A stretch of DNA of 64,000 nt from DASQUK01 sp963813485 (GCA_963813485.1 CAWEZE010000013.1:248001-312000), one strand, 5' to 3'. Shown: positions 1-9,276, counted from the stretch's first letter. Notes: generated by a model not told the origin, from the letters alone. Numbers and translations: made by a program.

Positions 1-15
1 ACTTGGTGTCTTGTC

Positions 16-92
<77 letters not shown>

Positions 93-258
93 ACGGGAAC
101 CGTCATCCTACGCCCTCAGCGCCACCGCCCCCAGAGGACGAACGTGGTGCAGGGCACCTGGGGATTCACAAAGAGCGTCCCGCCGTCGGGCGAGAAGGTC
201 GCCCGGATCGGGCACGAGTGGCCCGTAGCCGGCCGGCGGGCGCCGCACCCGACCCGAG

Positions 259-480
259 TCAGAACCGGCCGACCACCCACTCGATGAGCTGGACCAGGCG
301 CCAGCCCAGGTAGATCACCGTGGCCAGCAGCAGGAGCTTGAAGTGCCAGGGTGCCTTCTGCCGCGTCGCGGCCTGCCCGGCGGCGGGCTCGGCGACCTGG
401 CGGCCGCAGGTGGGGCAGGTGCCGTCGGCCTCGAGGGTGTTGGGGTTGAGGAAGCGGCTACAGGTCTCGCACCAGGGCAT
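259..480 (-). CDS. Small zinc-ribbon membrane protein
   Basis: A 73-residue protein with two CxxC pairs (CETC at 4-7 and CPTC at 22-25), the usual spacing of a zinc ribbon, followed by a linker and one hydrophobic helix at about 48-66. It would be a membrane-anchored zinc-binding protein with the ribbon at the N-terminus. The ATG directly abuts the TAG stop of the HMG-CoA lyase gene, so it is the last gene of that operon. The function is unknown; the gene is supported by motif, position and coupling. Confidence 0.75.
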   Translation of the reverse strand: MPWCETCSRFLNPNTLEADGTCPTCGRQVAEPAAGQAATRQKAPWHFKLLLLATVIYLGWRLVQLIEWVVGRF

Positions 481-1389
481 CTACGTCTTCCAGCGGGGGC
501 CGGCGGCGGCGATCCGCGACGGTACGGGGTGGCCGACCGCACCCGCCACCTGGGACGAGATGGCGAGCAGCGCTTCGAGGTCGATCCCGGTCGTCACGCC
601 GAGGTCGGCGCAGAGGTGGACCAGGTCCTCGGTGGCGAGATTTCCGCCAGCGCCCTCTGCGAACGGGGACCCGCCCAGCCCGCCCACCGCGGTGTCGAAC
701 CGGGTGACGCCGGCCTGGAGGGCCGCGTACGCGTTGACGAGCGCCGTGCCGCGGGTGTCGTGGAGGTGGAGACCGACGTCGGTGCCGGTCTCGGCCAACA
801 GCTCGATCACCCGCCTGGGCGTCGCCATGCCCGTGGTGTCGGCGTAGGTGACGCTGGTCGAACCGCTCTCCCGGGCGCGGCGACCCAGCGACGCCACCGA
901 GCCAGGAGCGATGTCGCCCTCGTACGGCGACCCGAAGGAGCATGAGACGACCGTGTCGACGGGCAGGTCGTCGCCGATGGCGGCTCGGATCGCCCCCACC
1001 TGGGCGAGTGACTGGTCGACCGACATGTGCACGTTGCGCTGGCTGTAGGTCTCGGAGGCGGACACCGTCAACGTGAGCGCGTCGACACCGGCCTCGGCCG
1101 CAAGCTCGGCACCCTTCACGTTGGGAACGAGCGCGACATGGCGAACCGCCGGCGAGCGTGGCAGCGCCGCCATCACCTCGGCTGCTCCTGCCATTGCCGG
1201 CACCGCCTTGGGCGAGACGAACGCCGCCACTTCGATGATCGACACCCCGGCCCCGACCAGCGCCGTTATCAGCTCTACCCGGGTGGCCACCGGCACGGGC
1301 TCCTCCGGCTGCAGGCCGTCGCGGGGACCGACCTCGCGGATGGCGATCGACGACGGCAGCGGCGGCAGTGCCGCGTCGGCGCCGCTCAC
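481..1389 (-). CDS. Hydroxymethylglutaryl-CoA lyase
   Basis: TIM-barrel lyase of 302 residues that would split HMG-CoA into acetyl-CoA and acetoacetate in leucine breakdown. Family motifs are visible: VGPRDGLQ near the N-terminus, SCSFGSPYEG in the middle, HLHDTRG (metal ligands), and GGLGGSPFAEGAGGN near the C-terminus. In the last motif the usual catalytic cysteine (GGLGGCP, Cys266 in the human enzyme) is serine. The GTG start overlaps the stop of the carboxylase gene as GTGA, which argues for this start and for translational coupling. Pairing with a carboxyltransferase fits a methylcrotonyl-CoA to HMG-CoA route, but the serine leaves room for a related lyase or synthase activity. Confidence 0.88.
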   Translation of the reverse strand: MSGADAALPPLPSSIAIREVGPRDGLQPEEPVPVATRVELITALVGAGVSIIEVAAFVSPKAVPAMAGAAEVMAALPRSPAVRHVALVPNVKGAELAAEAGVDALTLTVSASETYSQRNVHMSVDQSLAQVGAIRAAIGDDLPVDTVVSCSFGSPYEGDIAPGSVASLGRRARESGSTSVTYADTTGMATPRRVIELLAETGTDVGLHLHDTRGTALVNAYAALQAGVTRFDTAVGGLGGSPFAEGAGGNLATEDLVHLCADLGVTTGIDLEALLAISSQVAGAVGHPVPSRIAAAGPRWKT

Positions 1390-2924
1390 ACCGGGGGCAC
1401 CCCGTGGCGCCGGGCGCTGAACGCTCGGTCCTTGTCCGCGGCCATCTCCAGGCGGCGGATGCACTCATCCCGCAGGTCGGTGAAGTCGACGACCGCGTCC
1501 ATGACCAGCTCCGACGCCAGGCGGTAGAGGTCGACGTCGGTCTCGTACAACTCCCGCTGCGCCTCCACGAAGGCCTCACGCTCGTCGTCGTCGGCGATGG
1601 CCGCGATCTTGTTGGCGAATACGGCGTTCACGGCGGCCTCCGGCCCCATCACCGCGATCTTGGCCGTCGGCAGCGCCAGCGTGGCCTCGGGCTCGAACGC
1701 CGGTCCCGACATGGCGTACAGGCCGGCGCCGTAGGCCTTGCGCACGATCACCGACAGCTTGGGCACGGTGGCCTCGCTCACCGCGGTGACCATCTTGGCC
1801 CCGTGGCGGATGATCCCCTGCCGCTCGACCTCGGTGCCGATCATGAACCCCGGGACATCGGCCAGGAACACCAGCGGGACGTTGAAAGCGTCGCACAGCC
1901 ACACGAACCGGGCCGCCTTGTCCGCGGAGTCGACGAACAGCACACCGCCCTTCTGCATCGGATTGTTGGCCACGATGCCCACCGGTCGTCCGTCCAGCAG
2001 GGCCAGCCCCGTGATCACCTCCGGAGCGAACAGCGGCATCCGCTCGAAGAACGACTCGGCGTCGACCAGCCCGTCGATCAGGTCGTGCATGTCGTAGGCG
2101 AGGTGCTCCTCGGCCGGCACCGCCGCCGCCGTGAGCGACCGCGCCGCCTCGCGCGGTTCGTACCGCGGCGGAGCCTGGCGCCAGCTCTGCGGGAAATAGC
2201 TGAACCACGCCCGGGCCTGGTCGAGCGCGTCCGCGTCGTCGGCGGCGAGGTTGTCGCCGCATCCCGACACCGTGGCGTGCATGCGGGCGCCACCCATCTC
2301 CTCCAGCGACGTGACCTCGCCGATGACCATCTCGGCCATACGCGGCGAGCCCAGGTACATCGAGGCGTTGCCCTCGACCATGAACACCACGTCACAGAAG
2401 CTCGGGATGTAGGCGCCGCCGGCCGCCGACGGGCCGAAAAGGCAGCAGATCTGGGGCACGCGGCCCGACAGCCGCACCTGGTTGTAGAAGATGCGTCCGG
2501 CGCCGCGGCGACCGGGGAACAGCTCCACCTGGTCGGTGATCCGAGCACCGGCCGAGTCCACCAGCCAGAAGACCGGAAGCTCGTGGCGCAGTGCGTGCTC
2601 GGTCAGCCGCACGATCTTCTCCACCGTGCGGGCCCCCCACGATCCCGCCTTCACCGTGGGATCGTTCGCCATGATGCACACGGGCCGCCCGTCGACCCGC
2701 CCCACGCCGGTGACCACACCGTCGGCCGGCAGGTCGTCGGCCCGGTTGTTGGCGAGCAGTCCGTCCTCGACGAACGAGTCCTTGTCGAGCAGCAGCGCCA
2801 GGCGATCGCGCACGAAGAGCTTGCCCTGGGCCACAAGCTTGTCGCCGGCCTTGTCGAGGTTCCCGGCCAGCGCCCGCTCGGTCAGCCGCGCCAGCTGGTC
2901 GTGCGGATCGGGACGCTCGCTCAC
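1386..2924 (-). CDS. Acyl-CoA carboxylase, carboxyltransferase (beta) subunit
   Basis: A 512-residue crotonase-fold carboxyltransferase that moves CO2 from carboxybiotin to an acyl-CoA. Visible features are GPSAAGGAYIP (oxyanion and CoA pocket of the N-half) and DVPGFMIGTEVERQG plus KAYGAGLYAM in the C-half, typical of propionyl-, methylcrotonyl- and related carboxylases. I chose the GTG at 2924 because AGGG lies 8 nt upstream and the length then matches the family. HMG-CoA lyase follows with a GTGA overlap, which favours methylcrotonyl-CoA as substrate. No biotin-carboxylase alpha subunit is encoded nearby, so the partner must be elsewhere. Confidence 0.9.
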   Translation of the reverse strand: MSERPDPHDQLARLTERALAGNLDKAGDKLVAQGKLFVRDRLALLLDKDSFVEDGLLANNRADDLPADGVVTGVGRVDGRPVCIMANDPTVKAGSWGARTVEKIVRLTEHALRHELPVFWLVDSAGARITDQVELFPGRRGAGRIFYNQVRLSGRVPQICCLFGPSAAGGAYIPSFCDVVFMVEGNASMYLGSPRMAEMVIGEVTSLEEMGGARMHATVSGCGDNLAADDADALDQARAWFSYFPQSWRQAPPRYEPREAARSLTAAAVPAEEHLAYDMHDLIDGLVDAESFFERMPLFAPEVITGLALLDGRPVGIVANNPMQKGGVLFVDSADKAARFVWLCDAFNVPLVFLADVPGFMIGTEVERQGIIRHGAKMVTAVSEATVPKLSVIVRKAYGAGLYAMSGPAFEPEATLALPTAKIAVMGPEAAVNAVFANKIAAIADDDEREAFVEAQRELYETDVDLYRLASELVMDAVVDFTDLRDECIRRLEMAADKDRAFSARRHGVPPV

Positions 2925-2937
2925 GTCCACAACCCTG

Positions 2938-4014
2938 TCACGTGCGCCGGATCGCCAGCACCGCCACGTCGTCGTCCAGCGCCTCGGAGGCGAAGTCCCG
3001 CGCCGCCTCCAGCAGGTTCTTGCACAGGACACCCGCCGCCACTCCGGGGTCGCGGCGCAGCGAATTGGCGATCCGTTCCTCGCCGAAGATCTGCTCGCCG
3101 TTGCGCACCTCGGCCAGCCCGTCGGTGTACAGCAGCAACAGGTCACCGGCGTTCAGGGGGATCTCGCGGCTGTGGTAGTGCCCCTGGGGATCGAGCATGA
3201 GCAGCGGTCCGGTCGAACGGAGCGGGCGCACGTCCCGGTCGTGCCAGAGCCAGGCCGCCGGATGCCCGGCCGACGCGAAGCGCAGCGTGCCGGCGTCGGT
3301 ATCGAAGACGACCACGACCAGGGAGATGAACTCCTCGGTGCGCTCGGGGGCGAGCATCTGGGTGTTGAGCTCCTCGAGCGCCTGAGCGGGGTCGCGGTAC
3401 TGCCGCAGGAACACCCGCAGCAGGTACTTGGCCTGGAAGGCGGTGATGGAGGCCTCGATGCCGCGGCCGGTCACGTCCCCGATGACCGCGGCGATGCGCG
3501 AGGGTGCCACCCGGAACACGTCGAAGAAGTCGCCCGCCATCACCCCGGTGCCGGGCTGATAGACGCGACCCAGCTCGAAACCCGCGAACTGAGGCAGGTC
3601 CTCCGGGGCCAGCCGAGCGGCCCAGCGCTTGGGGGCCAACTCCTCCTGGCTGAGGACCTCCTCCGCCTTGCGCTCGATCGTCGAGCGGTCCTCGGCCAGC
3701 CGGGCCTCTCTCGCGAAGTCGCGGCCGAACGCCACCGACAACGCCACCGGGACCAGGATCAGCACGAACAGCAGGCTCGGGATGTTCTCCCCCGCCACCA
3801 CTACGCCGGCGGCGGCGATGGCGAGTACGGCGTACAGGCAGGTGGTGTGGAGATCCTTGCGAAACGCCGATCGCGCCAGCACCGTGACGTCGGCATCGGG
3901 ACCGCGTTCGCCCTCGACCCGCCTCCACACGACGTGGAGACGGCGCGTCGATCGAGCCCACACGATGGCCGCTACCAGGGAAGAGACCGCCACGAGGGCG
4001 AGGATCGGCTTCAT
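2938..4014 (-). CDS. Membrane-anchored PP2C (SpoIIE/RsbU-type) serine phosphatase
   Basis: About 358 residues. The N-terminal third has hydrophobic segments at about 3-20 and a pair near 62-95. It is followed by a charged linker and a PPM-type phosphatase domain with GDFFDVF, IGDVTGRGI and a C-terminal DDDVAVLAIR, the Asp-rich metal-binding pattern of RsbU/SpoIIE enzymes. Such proteins dephosphorylate anti-sigma-factor antagonists; no partner STAS or kinase gene is next to it. ATG at 4014 is preferred; a TTG three codons upstream is an alternative. A TAGCAT hexamer lies just upstream. The stop is 13 nt before the carboxylase start, so the two are probably cotranscribed. Confidence 0.85.
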   Translation of the reverse strand: MKPILALVAVSSLVAAIVWARSTRRLHVVWRRVEGERGPDADVTVLARSAFRKDLHTTCLYAVLAIAAAGVVVAGENIPSLLFVLILVPVALSVAFGRDFAREARLAEDRSTIERKAEEVLSQEELAPKRWAARLAPEDLPQFAGFELGRVYQPGTGVMAGDFFDVFRVAPSRIAAVIGDVTGRGIEASITAFQAKYLLRVFLRQYRDPAQALEELNTQMLAPERTEEFISLVVVVFDTDAGTLRFASAGHPAAWLWHDRDVRPLRSTGPLLMLDPQGHYHSREIPLNAGDLLLLYTDGLAEVRNGEQIFGEERIANSLRRDPGVAAGVLCKNLLEAARDFASEALDDDVAVLAIRRT

Positions 4015-4082
4015 GTCGGCCAAGATGCTACCGGTGGGACAGGGCTGCGGGGTGTGGCGTTCACGTAACGCTCGCTGGCCGT

Positions 4083-5402
4083 TCAGCCCCGACGCCGCAC
4101 CCGGATCTTGAGCGGGGTGGCACCGAGGTCGAACGCGTCCCGGAGCATGCGCTCGAGGTAGCGCAGGTACGTGCGTGGTAGCTCGCGGTTGGCGAACAGC
4201 GTGAACGTGGGGGGCTCGGCCGCGCCTTGGGTCGCATAGAGCACGCGGGCGCCTCCCGGTGCGGCGTGGGCCTGCTGTGCCTCCTGGATGACGGCGTTGA
4301 CACGGCCGGTGGGGATGCGCCGGTGGTAGGCGTCGACGCTGCGGGCCAGCGCCGGAAAGAGCTTGTGCACGCCGCGGCCGGTCAGCGCAGTGATCGGCAG
4401 GACCGGTGCGTCACCGATGAACCGGAGCTTGTCTCCCACCTGCCAGCGCACCTCGGCCCGTTGGTCGCTGTCGAGCAGCTCCCACTTGTTGAGCATCAGG
4501 ACGATCGGGCAGCCGGCGGCGTCGACGCGCTCGGCCAGCCGCTGGTCCTGCCCCGTGACCCCTTCGGTGGCGTCGATGACCAGAAGCGCCACGTCGGCAT
4601 CGTCCACCGCCTGCAGCGCCCGCACCAGCGAGTAGTACTCCGTGCCCTCGCCGATCTTCGAGCGCCGGCGCATGCCCGCGGTGTCGACCAGGCGGACAGG
4701 TCCCAGCTCGGTCTCGATCACGGTGTCGATCGAGTCGCGTGTGGTGCCGGGCAATTCATGGACGACGGACCGCTCGTCGCCGGTGAGCTGGTTGAACAGG
4801 GTCGACTTGCCGACGTTGGGCCGCCCCACGATCGCGACGGCTACGCCCTCGGGCGAACTTGCGGCGGACAGCGGTGACATGTCGCCGCCATCCACTGCAG
4901 GTTCGGGGTCGGGGAACCGCTCGACAACCGCGTCCAGGAGGTCGCCGGTGCCGCGCCCGTGGAGCGCACTCACGGGGTAGGGATCGCCGAGGCCCAGGCT
5001 CAGCAGCTCCCAGACCATGCCCTCGCGGCTCACGTCGTCGACCTTGTTGGCCACCAGCAATGCGGGCTTGCCGCGCCGGCGGAGCAGCTCGGCCACCCGG
5101 CTGTCCTCCTCGGTGACCCCCGTCGTCACGTCGACGACGAACAGCACCACGTCGGCCTCGGCGATGGCGCGCTCCACCTGCTGGCTCACCTTGGCATCGA
5201 GGTCGCTGCCCCCGACCATCCACCCTCCGGTGTCCACGAGGCGGAACGGCCGGCCGAGCCAGTCGGCGTCGACGTCCTTGCGGTCGCGGGTGACCCCGGG
5301 GCGCTCCTCAACGATGGCGGCCCGGCGACCGACGATGCGGTTGAGCAGCGTCGACTTGCCGACGTTGGGCCGCCCCACGATGGCGACCACGGGCGCTCGC
5401 AC
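4083..5402 (-). CDS. der: Ribosome assembly GTPase Der (EngA)
   Basis: A 439-residue protein with two tandem GTPase domains and a KH-like C-terminus. The P-loop GRPNVGKST occurs twice (about residues 9-17 and 197-205), with DTGGW and DTAGMRRR as G3 motifs and NKVD and NKWE as G4 motifs. Der acts late in 50S subunit assembly. The GTG start lies 1 nt after the stop of the upstream DUF512 gene, so translation is coupled. Length and domain order are normal. Confidence 0.97.
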   Translation of the reverse strand: MRAPVVAIVGRPNVGKSTLLNRIVGRRAAIVEERPGVTRDRKDVDADWLGRPFRLVDTGGWMVGGSDLDAKVSQQVERAIAEADVVLFVVDVTTGVTEEDSRVAELLRRRGKPALLVANKVDDVSREGMVWELLSLGLGDPYPVSALHGRGTGDLLDAVVERFPDPEPAVDGGDMSPLSAASSPEGVAVAIVGRPNVGKSTLFNQLTGDERSVVHELPGTTRDSIDTVIETELGPVRLVDTAGMRRRSKIGEGTEYYSLVRALQAVDDADVALLVIDATEGVTGQDQRLAERVDAAGCPIVLMLNKWELLDSDQRAEVRWQVGDKLRFIGDAPVLPITALTGRGVHKLFPALARSVDAYHRRIPTGRVNAVIQEAQQAHAAPGGARVLYATQGAAEPPTFTLFANRELPRTYLRYLERMLRDAFDLGATPLKIRVRRRG

Positions 5403-5403
5403 C

Positions 5404-6801
5404 TCAGCCTCCCGCTCGAGCGCCGAGGGCGGTCCGTAGCGAGTGGCCGTCGGCCGGCACGACCTCGACCGGGAGGGGAAGATCCGCGGGCCCGGTGCCG
5501 TCGAGGAACCGGCCCTGGGTCAGGCACACGTCCGGCAGGAGGTAACGATGGCCGGGCGGCTGGTCGGCCAGCACCCGGGCGAGATCGGCGCCCACCATCA
5601 GCCCCGACACCGCCACGTTCCCTCCGAAATAGCGGTTGTCGACGGTCACGATCCGCACGTCGGGCCGTCCCAGCCGCTCGAGCAGCGGCTGCAGGACGCG
5701 GGCGCCATATGGCGCGGTGAGGATGGCGACGGGGGCGTCAGGGCGGGGACCGATGCGCAGCAGCTGGTCGCCGGTGGCCCGCACGCCGCGGTAGGGCTCG
5801 TACTCCGCGTCGGACGATCCCGAGAGGTCGGCGTCGGCCGAGCGGAAGAACCCGCCGCGGTCCTCCGGCGTCGCTCTGGAACCGGTCGCGAACAGCTCGG
5901 CCTCGAATGCCCGCGCCATGCCGATGCCGTCCTCGTACATGGGAAAGTCGCCGTAGACGGCCGGCTCGGGAAACGGTCGATCGGCCAACAGGTAGTACTC
6001 GTCGGCCGCGAACACCATGCGGTGGCCGAGTACGGCAGCGAACACCTCCTGCCAATCGTGCACGCAGTCGACCACGGCCATGGCCTCGGCACGGGTGTGC
6101 GGCCGCATGCGCGCCTCGGTGTTGAAGCGCGACACGCCCAACGGCACCAGGCACATCGACGCCAGCTCGGCGTAGCGATCGAGCACCCCGGCCAGCGTGT
6201 CGTCGAGCACCGCACCGTCGTTCACGCCGGGGCACACGACGACCTGACCGTGGACCTCGACACCATGGTCGAGCAGCGCTCGCAGCCAGCGCAGGCTGGT
6301 GGCGCCCCGCCGGTTGCGCAGCATCTCTGCCCGGACCTGCGGATCGGTCGCATGGATGCTCACGTACAGAGGGCTCAACCCCTCACTGACAACCCGCTCG
6401 AGATCCGCCTCCGTGAACCGGGTGAGGGTGGTGAAGTTCCCGTAGAGGAACGACAGGCGGTAGTCGTCGTCCTTGAGGTACAGGCTCCTCCGCAGGCCCG
6501 ATGGAAGCTGGTAGATGAAACAGAACTCGCAGTGGTTGTCGCAGGTTCGCACCTTGTCGAACAGCGCGGAGTGCACCTCGACCCCAAGCGGTTCCCCGGA
6601 CCGCTTGTCCACCTCGACGAGCGTCTCGAGCCCGCCCCGCCGCACCTCGACCGCCAGGTCGGCGTCGTCGACGAGCTGGCGCCATTCGAGCAGGTCACGG
6701 GGCACTTCGCCGTTGATGGAAACGATCTCGTCGCCCTCGACCAGGCCGACGCGCGCAGCCGGCGATCCGGGCGCGACAGCGACGACACGGGGGGCAGACA
6801 T
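5404..6801 (-). CDS. DUF512 protein: PDZ-like domain plus radical-SAM-like cysteine cluster
   Basis: A 465-residue protein. Residues 1-60 form a PDZ-like module (GSPAARVGL, GDEIVSINGE). This is followed by CDNHCEFCF, a CxxxCxxC-type cluster like that of radical SAM enzymes, and the DUF512 C-terminal region with FGGNVAVSGLMVG and LPDVCL. The biochemical role is not established. In many bacteria it neighbours der, as here, with one nucleotide between the genes. The ATG at 6801 has a TAGACT hexamer 9 nt upstream, so the transcript may have almost no leader. Confidence 0.88.
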   Translation of the reverse strand: MSAPRVVAVAPGSPAARVGLVEGDEIVSINGEVPRDLLEWRQLVDDADLAVEVRRGGLETLVEVDKRSGEPLGVEVHSALFDKVRTCDNHCEFCFIYQLPSGLRRSLYLKDDDYRLSFLYGNFTTLTRFTEADLERVVSEGLSPLYVSIHATDPQVRAEMLRNRRGATSLRWLRALLDHGVEVHGQVVVCPGVNDGAVLDDTLAGVLDRYAELASMCLVPLGVSRFNTEARMRPHTRAEAMAVVDCVHDWQEVFAAVLGHRMVFAADEYYLLADRPFPEPAVYGDFPMYEDGIGMARAFEAELFATGSRATPEDRGGFFRSADADLSGSSDAEYEPYRGVRATGDQLLRIGPRPDAPVAILTAPYGARVLQPLLERLGRPDVRIVTVDNRYFGGNVAVSGLMVGADLARVLADQPPGHRYLLPDVCLTQGRFLDGTGPADLPLPVEVVPADGHSLRTALGARAGG

Positions 6802-6864
6802 AGGCGACGCAGTCTACTGACCTGGCCCGCTGTGGCCCCCTACGGGGTCCGTTGGCAACGTGGG

Positions 6865-6870
6865 TACGCT
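6865..6870 (+). promoter_or_regulatory. Candidate leaderless -10 element of ispH
   Basis: TACGCT ends 6 nt before the ispH ATG and there is no Shine-Dalgarno sequence, so transcription would begin at or next to the start codon. One of a recurring set in this window. Confidence 0.5.
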
Positions 6871-6876
6871 GGGCCG

Positions 6877-7908
6877 ATGCCCGTGGACAAGGTCTTCCTC
6901 GCCGCGCCCCGCGGGTTCTGCGCGGGCGTGGAGATGGCGATCAAGGCACTGGCCTGGATGGTGCGAGCGTTCGAGCCGCCCGTGTACTGCTACCACGAGA
7001 TCGTCCACAACCAACAGGTCGTCGACCGGTTCCGCGACCTGGGCGTGGTCTTCGTGGACGACATCGTCGAGGTGCCGGAGGGGCGCCCGATCATGCTCTC
7101 TGCGCACGGGTCCGCCCCCGAGGTGGTGGACGCGGCCCGGGCCCGGGGCAGCTACGTCGTCAACGCGGTCTGCCCGCTGGTCACCAAGGTGCACCACGAG
7201 GTCAAGGTGCGGTCCGGCAAGGGCTACCGCATCGTCTACGTGGGCCACCAGGGCCACGAGGAGGCCGTCGGCACCATGGCGGTGGCACCCGACGCCATCG
7301 ATCTGGTCGAGTCAGTTGCCGACGTCGACGCCCTGCCCCCCACCGACCAACCGGTGGCCCTGCTGGCGCAGACCACACTCTCGCACCGCGACTGGGCTGC
7401 CGTCGCCGACCGGACCGCCGAGCGGTTCCCGGGTCTGTGGCGCCCGGGTCGCAGCGACCTGTGCTTCGCCACCACCAACCGCCAGTCGGCGCTAGCGGAG
7501 ATTGCTTCCCGTTGCGATGCGGTGGTGGTCATCGGCTCGGCCAACTCGTCCAACACCCGGGCCCTCGAGAAGCTGGCTCACGAGTCGGGCTGCGCCCGCG
7601 TCTACCGGGTCAACGCCGCCGACGAGCTGCCTGACGACCTGGCCGGCACCGTGGGGGTCACGGCCGGAGCTTCGGCCCCCGAGGAACTCGTCGACGCCGT
7701 GATCGCCCGGCTGGCACCGGTCGAGGGGGTCGACGAGGTCAGGATCACCGACGAGGACGAGTACTTCCCTCCACCGCGCGAGCTACGCGACCTTCTCAGC
7801 GGGGTGGACGTCCTGGCCACGTTCGGATTCGGCGGATCCGTGCCCGACCGCCCCGAGATCACCGACCGCCAGCTGCGCGCCAGCGACGTCCTGGCCATGC
7901 TGACCTGA
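6877..7908 (+). CDS. ispH: 4-hydroxy-3-methylbut-2-enyl diphosphate reductase
   Basis: Last enzyme of the MEP isoprenoid pathway: converts HMBPP to IPP and DMAPP using an iron-sulfur cluster. Of 343 residues, the three cluster cysteines are visible in GFCAGV, NAVCPLVTK and DLCFATTNRQ, with the substrate-binding SANSSNT and the HGSAPEV histidine region. The C-terminus has TAGASAPEELV, as in the family. The reading frame is open far upstream but that part is antisense to the DUF512 gene; ATG at 6877 gives the normal length. Monocistronic and divergent from the DUF512 gene. Confidence 0.97.
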   Translation: MPVDKVFLAAPRGFCAGVEMAIKALAWMVRAFEPPVYCYHEIVHNQQVVDRFRDLGVVFVDDIVEVPEGRPIMLSAHGSAPEVVDAARARGSYVVNAVCPLVTKVHHEVKVRSGKGYRIVYVGHQGHEEAVGTMAVAPDAIDLVESVADVDALPPTDQPVALLAQTTLSHRDWAAVADRTAERFPGLWRPGRSDLCFATTNRQSALAEIASRCDAVVVIGSANSSNTRALEKLAHESGCARVYRVNAADELPDDLAGTVGVTAGASAPEELVDAVIARLAPVEGVDEVRITDEDEYFPPPRELRDLLSGVDVLATFGFGGSVPDRPEITDRQLRASDVLAMLT

Positions 7909-7916
7909 ACTGGCCG

Positions 7917-8717
7917 CTACGCCGGCGGCCCGCCGGCGATGACGCCCCGGACGGCGGCGACGTCGACGTCGAACGGCGAGAAGCGGATGAGCCACCAGGT
8001 GGCGCCGGCGGCGGCCCAGGGCGCCGGATCGTCGCCAGGCCAGCCCTCGACGACGATCTCGAATGGCGCCCCCGACGAGCGCCGTTCCCCGAGCTCGCCG
8101 ACCAGCTCGGCGAGCTGGGCGGGGGCCTCGAGGTCGATCGGGAAGTAGCCGTCGTAGCGGGCGGCCCGATGCAGCGGCCTTCGGTAGGGCCAGCGCCCGG
8201 CGACCCACAGCGGCACGCCGGGACGCTGAACCGGTGTGGGCTGGAACGTCACGCGGTCGGCGACGTAGTGGGCGCCTTCGTGGCGCACGTCGTCGCCGGA
8301 CCACAGGGCGCTCACCACGTCGAGGGCCTCGTCGAGCATCGCGCCCCGCGTGCCGTCGTCCAGCTCCTCACCAAAGGCCGACAGCTCCCGGGCCGAGTCG
8401 CGGCCGGTGCCCACGCCGAGCACGAGTCGCCCGCCCGACAGCTGGTCGATGCCGGTGGCCTGGCGTGCGACGACGTGTGGTCGCCGCCGTGGTAGCGGCG
8501 TGACGAGCGGACCGATCCGCACGCGCTCTGTCGCCAAGGCCATCGCGGCGAGCGTGATCCAGGCATCGGCGACGTGCGTGGCGGGCGCCCGGTACTGGAC
8601 GTGATCCCACACGAAGACGCCGTCGAACCCGGCCTCCTCGGCCTCGGCCGCCAGGCCCGCGGAGACGCGTGGATCGCTCAGCTCGCCAAAGATCGGCAGG
8701 AACAGTCCGGTACGCAT
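7917..8717 (-). CDS. LLM-class (luciferase-like) F420-dependent oxidoreductase
   Basis: A 266-residue TIM-barrel protein of the luciferase-like monooxygenase family. N-terminal GLFLPIFGE, the FVWDHVQY region, and GGRLVLGVGTGRDSARE are typical of actinobacterial F420H2-dependent oxidoreductases of unknown substrate. ATG at 8717 has TAGCCT 7 nt upstream. It ends 8 nt from the convergent ispH gene. Cofactor (F420 rather than FMN) is inferred from the lineage; the substrate cannot be told. Confidence 0.87.
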   Translation of the reverse strand: MRTGLFLPIFGELSDPRVSAGLAAEAEEAGFDGVFVWDHVQYRAPATHVADAWITLAAMALATERVRIGPLVTPLPRRRPHVVARQATGIDQLSGGRLVLGVGTGRDSARELSAFGEELDDGTRGAMLDEALDVVSALWSGDDVRHEGAHYVADRVTFQPTPVQRPGVPLWVAGRWPYRRPLHRAARYDGYFPIDLEAPAQLAELVGELGERRSSGAPFEIVVEGWPGDDPAPWAAAGATWWLIRFSPFDVDVAAVRGVIAGGPPA

Positions 8718-8724
8718 TCGCCGG

Positions 8725-8730
8725 AGGCTA
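8725..8730 (-). promoter_or_regulatory. Candidate leaderless -10 element (TAGCCT)
   Basis: On the minus strand TAGCCT ends 7 nt before the ATG of the LLM-class gene, with no room for a Shine-Dalgarno leader. The divergent DUF1269 gene starts only 34 nt away. Confidence 0.5.
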
Positions 8731-8751
8731 GAGCCGTGCCAGGCTGGTGGC

Positions 8752-9276
8752 GTGACTGAGCGACCCGTGGAGCAGAAGGAACGCACGTTGGTCGGCGTTT
8801 CCTTCGAAGATGCCTTTCGTGCCCAGGAGTTCCTGACCGCGGCCACCCGGCTTGCGGCCAACAAGCGCCTGCGGTTGCTGGATGCCGTCTTCGTCACCAA
8901 GGACGACTCCGGCCGGACGACCGTGCGCGAGACAGTCGACCCGACTCCCGGTCGCTCGGCGCTCTCCGGCGCGCTGTGGGCGGGGCTGTTCGGCCTCATA
9001 CTCGGCGGTCCCGTTGGCTGGGCGATCGGTGCCGGCGTCGGGGCCGGCACCGGCGCGGTGGCAGCCAAGGTCATCGATCACGGCGTGAGCGACGAATGGG
9101 TGGCGTGGTTCCGCGAGACGGTGCAATCCGGGACGACCACACTCGTGCTGCTCGTCGAGGACCTCGACCGCGACGCGCTGGTAGCCGAGCTGGAGCGCTT
9201 CGCCGGGGCCAAGCTCGTCTATGCCAACCTCGACGCCGACTGGCTCGACCGCATGCGCGAGGCGCTGGCTCGCTGA
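8752..9276 (+). CDS. DUF1269-family protein with glycine-rich membrane hairpin
   Basis: A 174-residue protein. Residues about 65-105 form a glycine/alanine-rich hydrophobic stretch (GALWAGLFGLILGG, GAGVGAGTGAVAAKV) characteristic of DUF1269, flanked by soluble alpha/beta segments. The N-terminal half (SFEDAFRAQEFL) and C-terminal half resemble each other, as in ferredoxin-like repeats. Function unknown. The GTG start is chosen because it immediately follows a CAGGCT -10-like hexamer. In the next frame, 9277-9389 reads on as a plausible amphipathic tail of about 37 residues. Confidence 0.8.
   Translation: MTERPVEQKERTLVGVSFEDAFRAQEFLTAATRLAANKRLRLLDAVFVTKDDSGRTTVRETVDPTPGRSALSGALWAGLFGLILGGPVGWAIGAGVGAGTGAVAAKVIDHGVSDEWVAWFRETVQSGTTTLVLLVEDLDRDALVAELERFAGAKLVYANLDADWLDRMREALAR

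Noticed and set aside
1368..3200. 610-codon open frame on the + strand opposite the carboxylase and lyase genes
   Set aside because: Antisense shadow of real genes in 70% GC DNA; composition is R/H/G/V-rich with no motif.
5443..6876. Long + strand frame running into ispH, as if IspH had a 478-residue N-terminal domain
   Set aside because: It is the complement of the DUF512 gene; ispH has a normal start at 6877 with a -10 element upstream.
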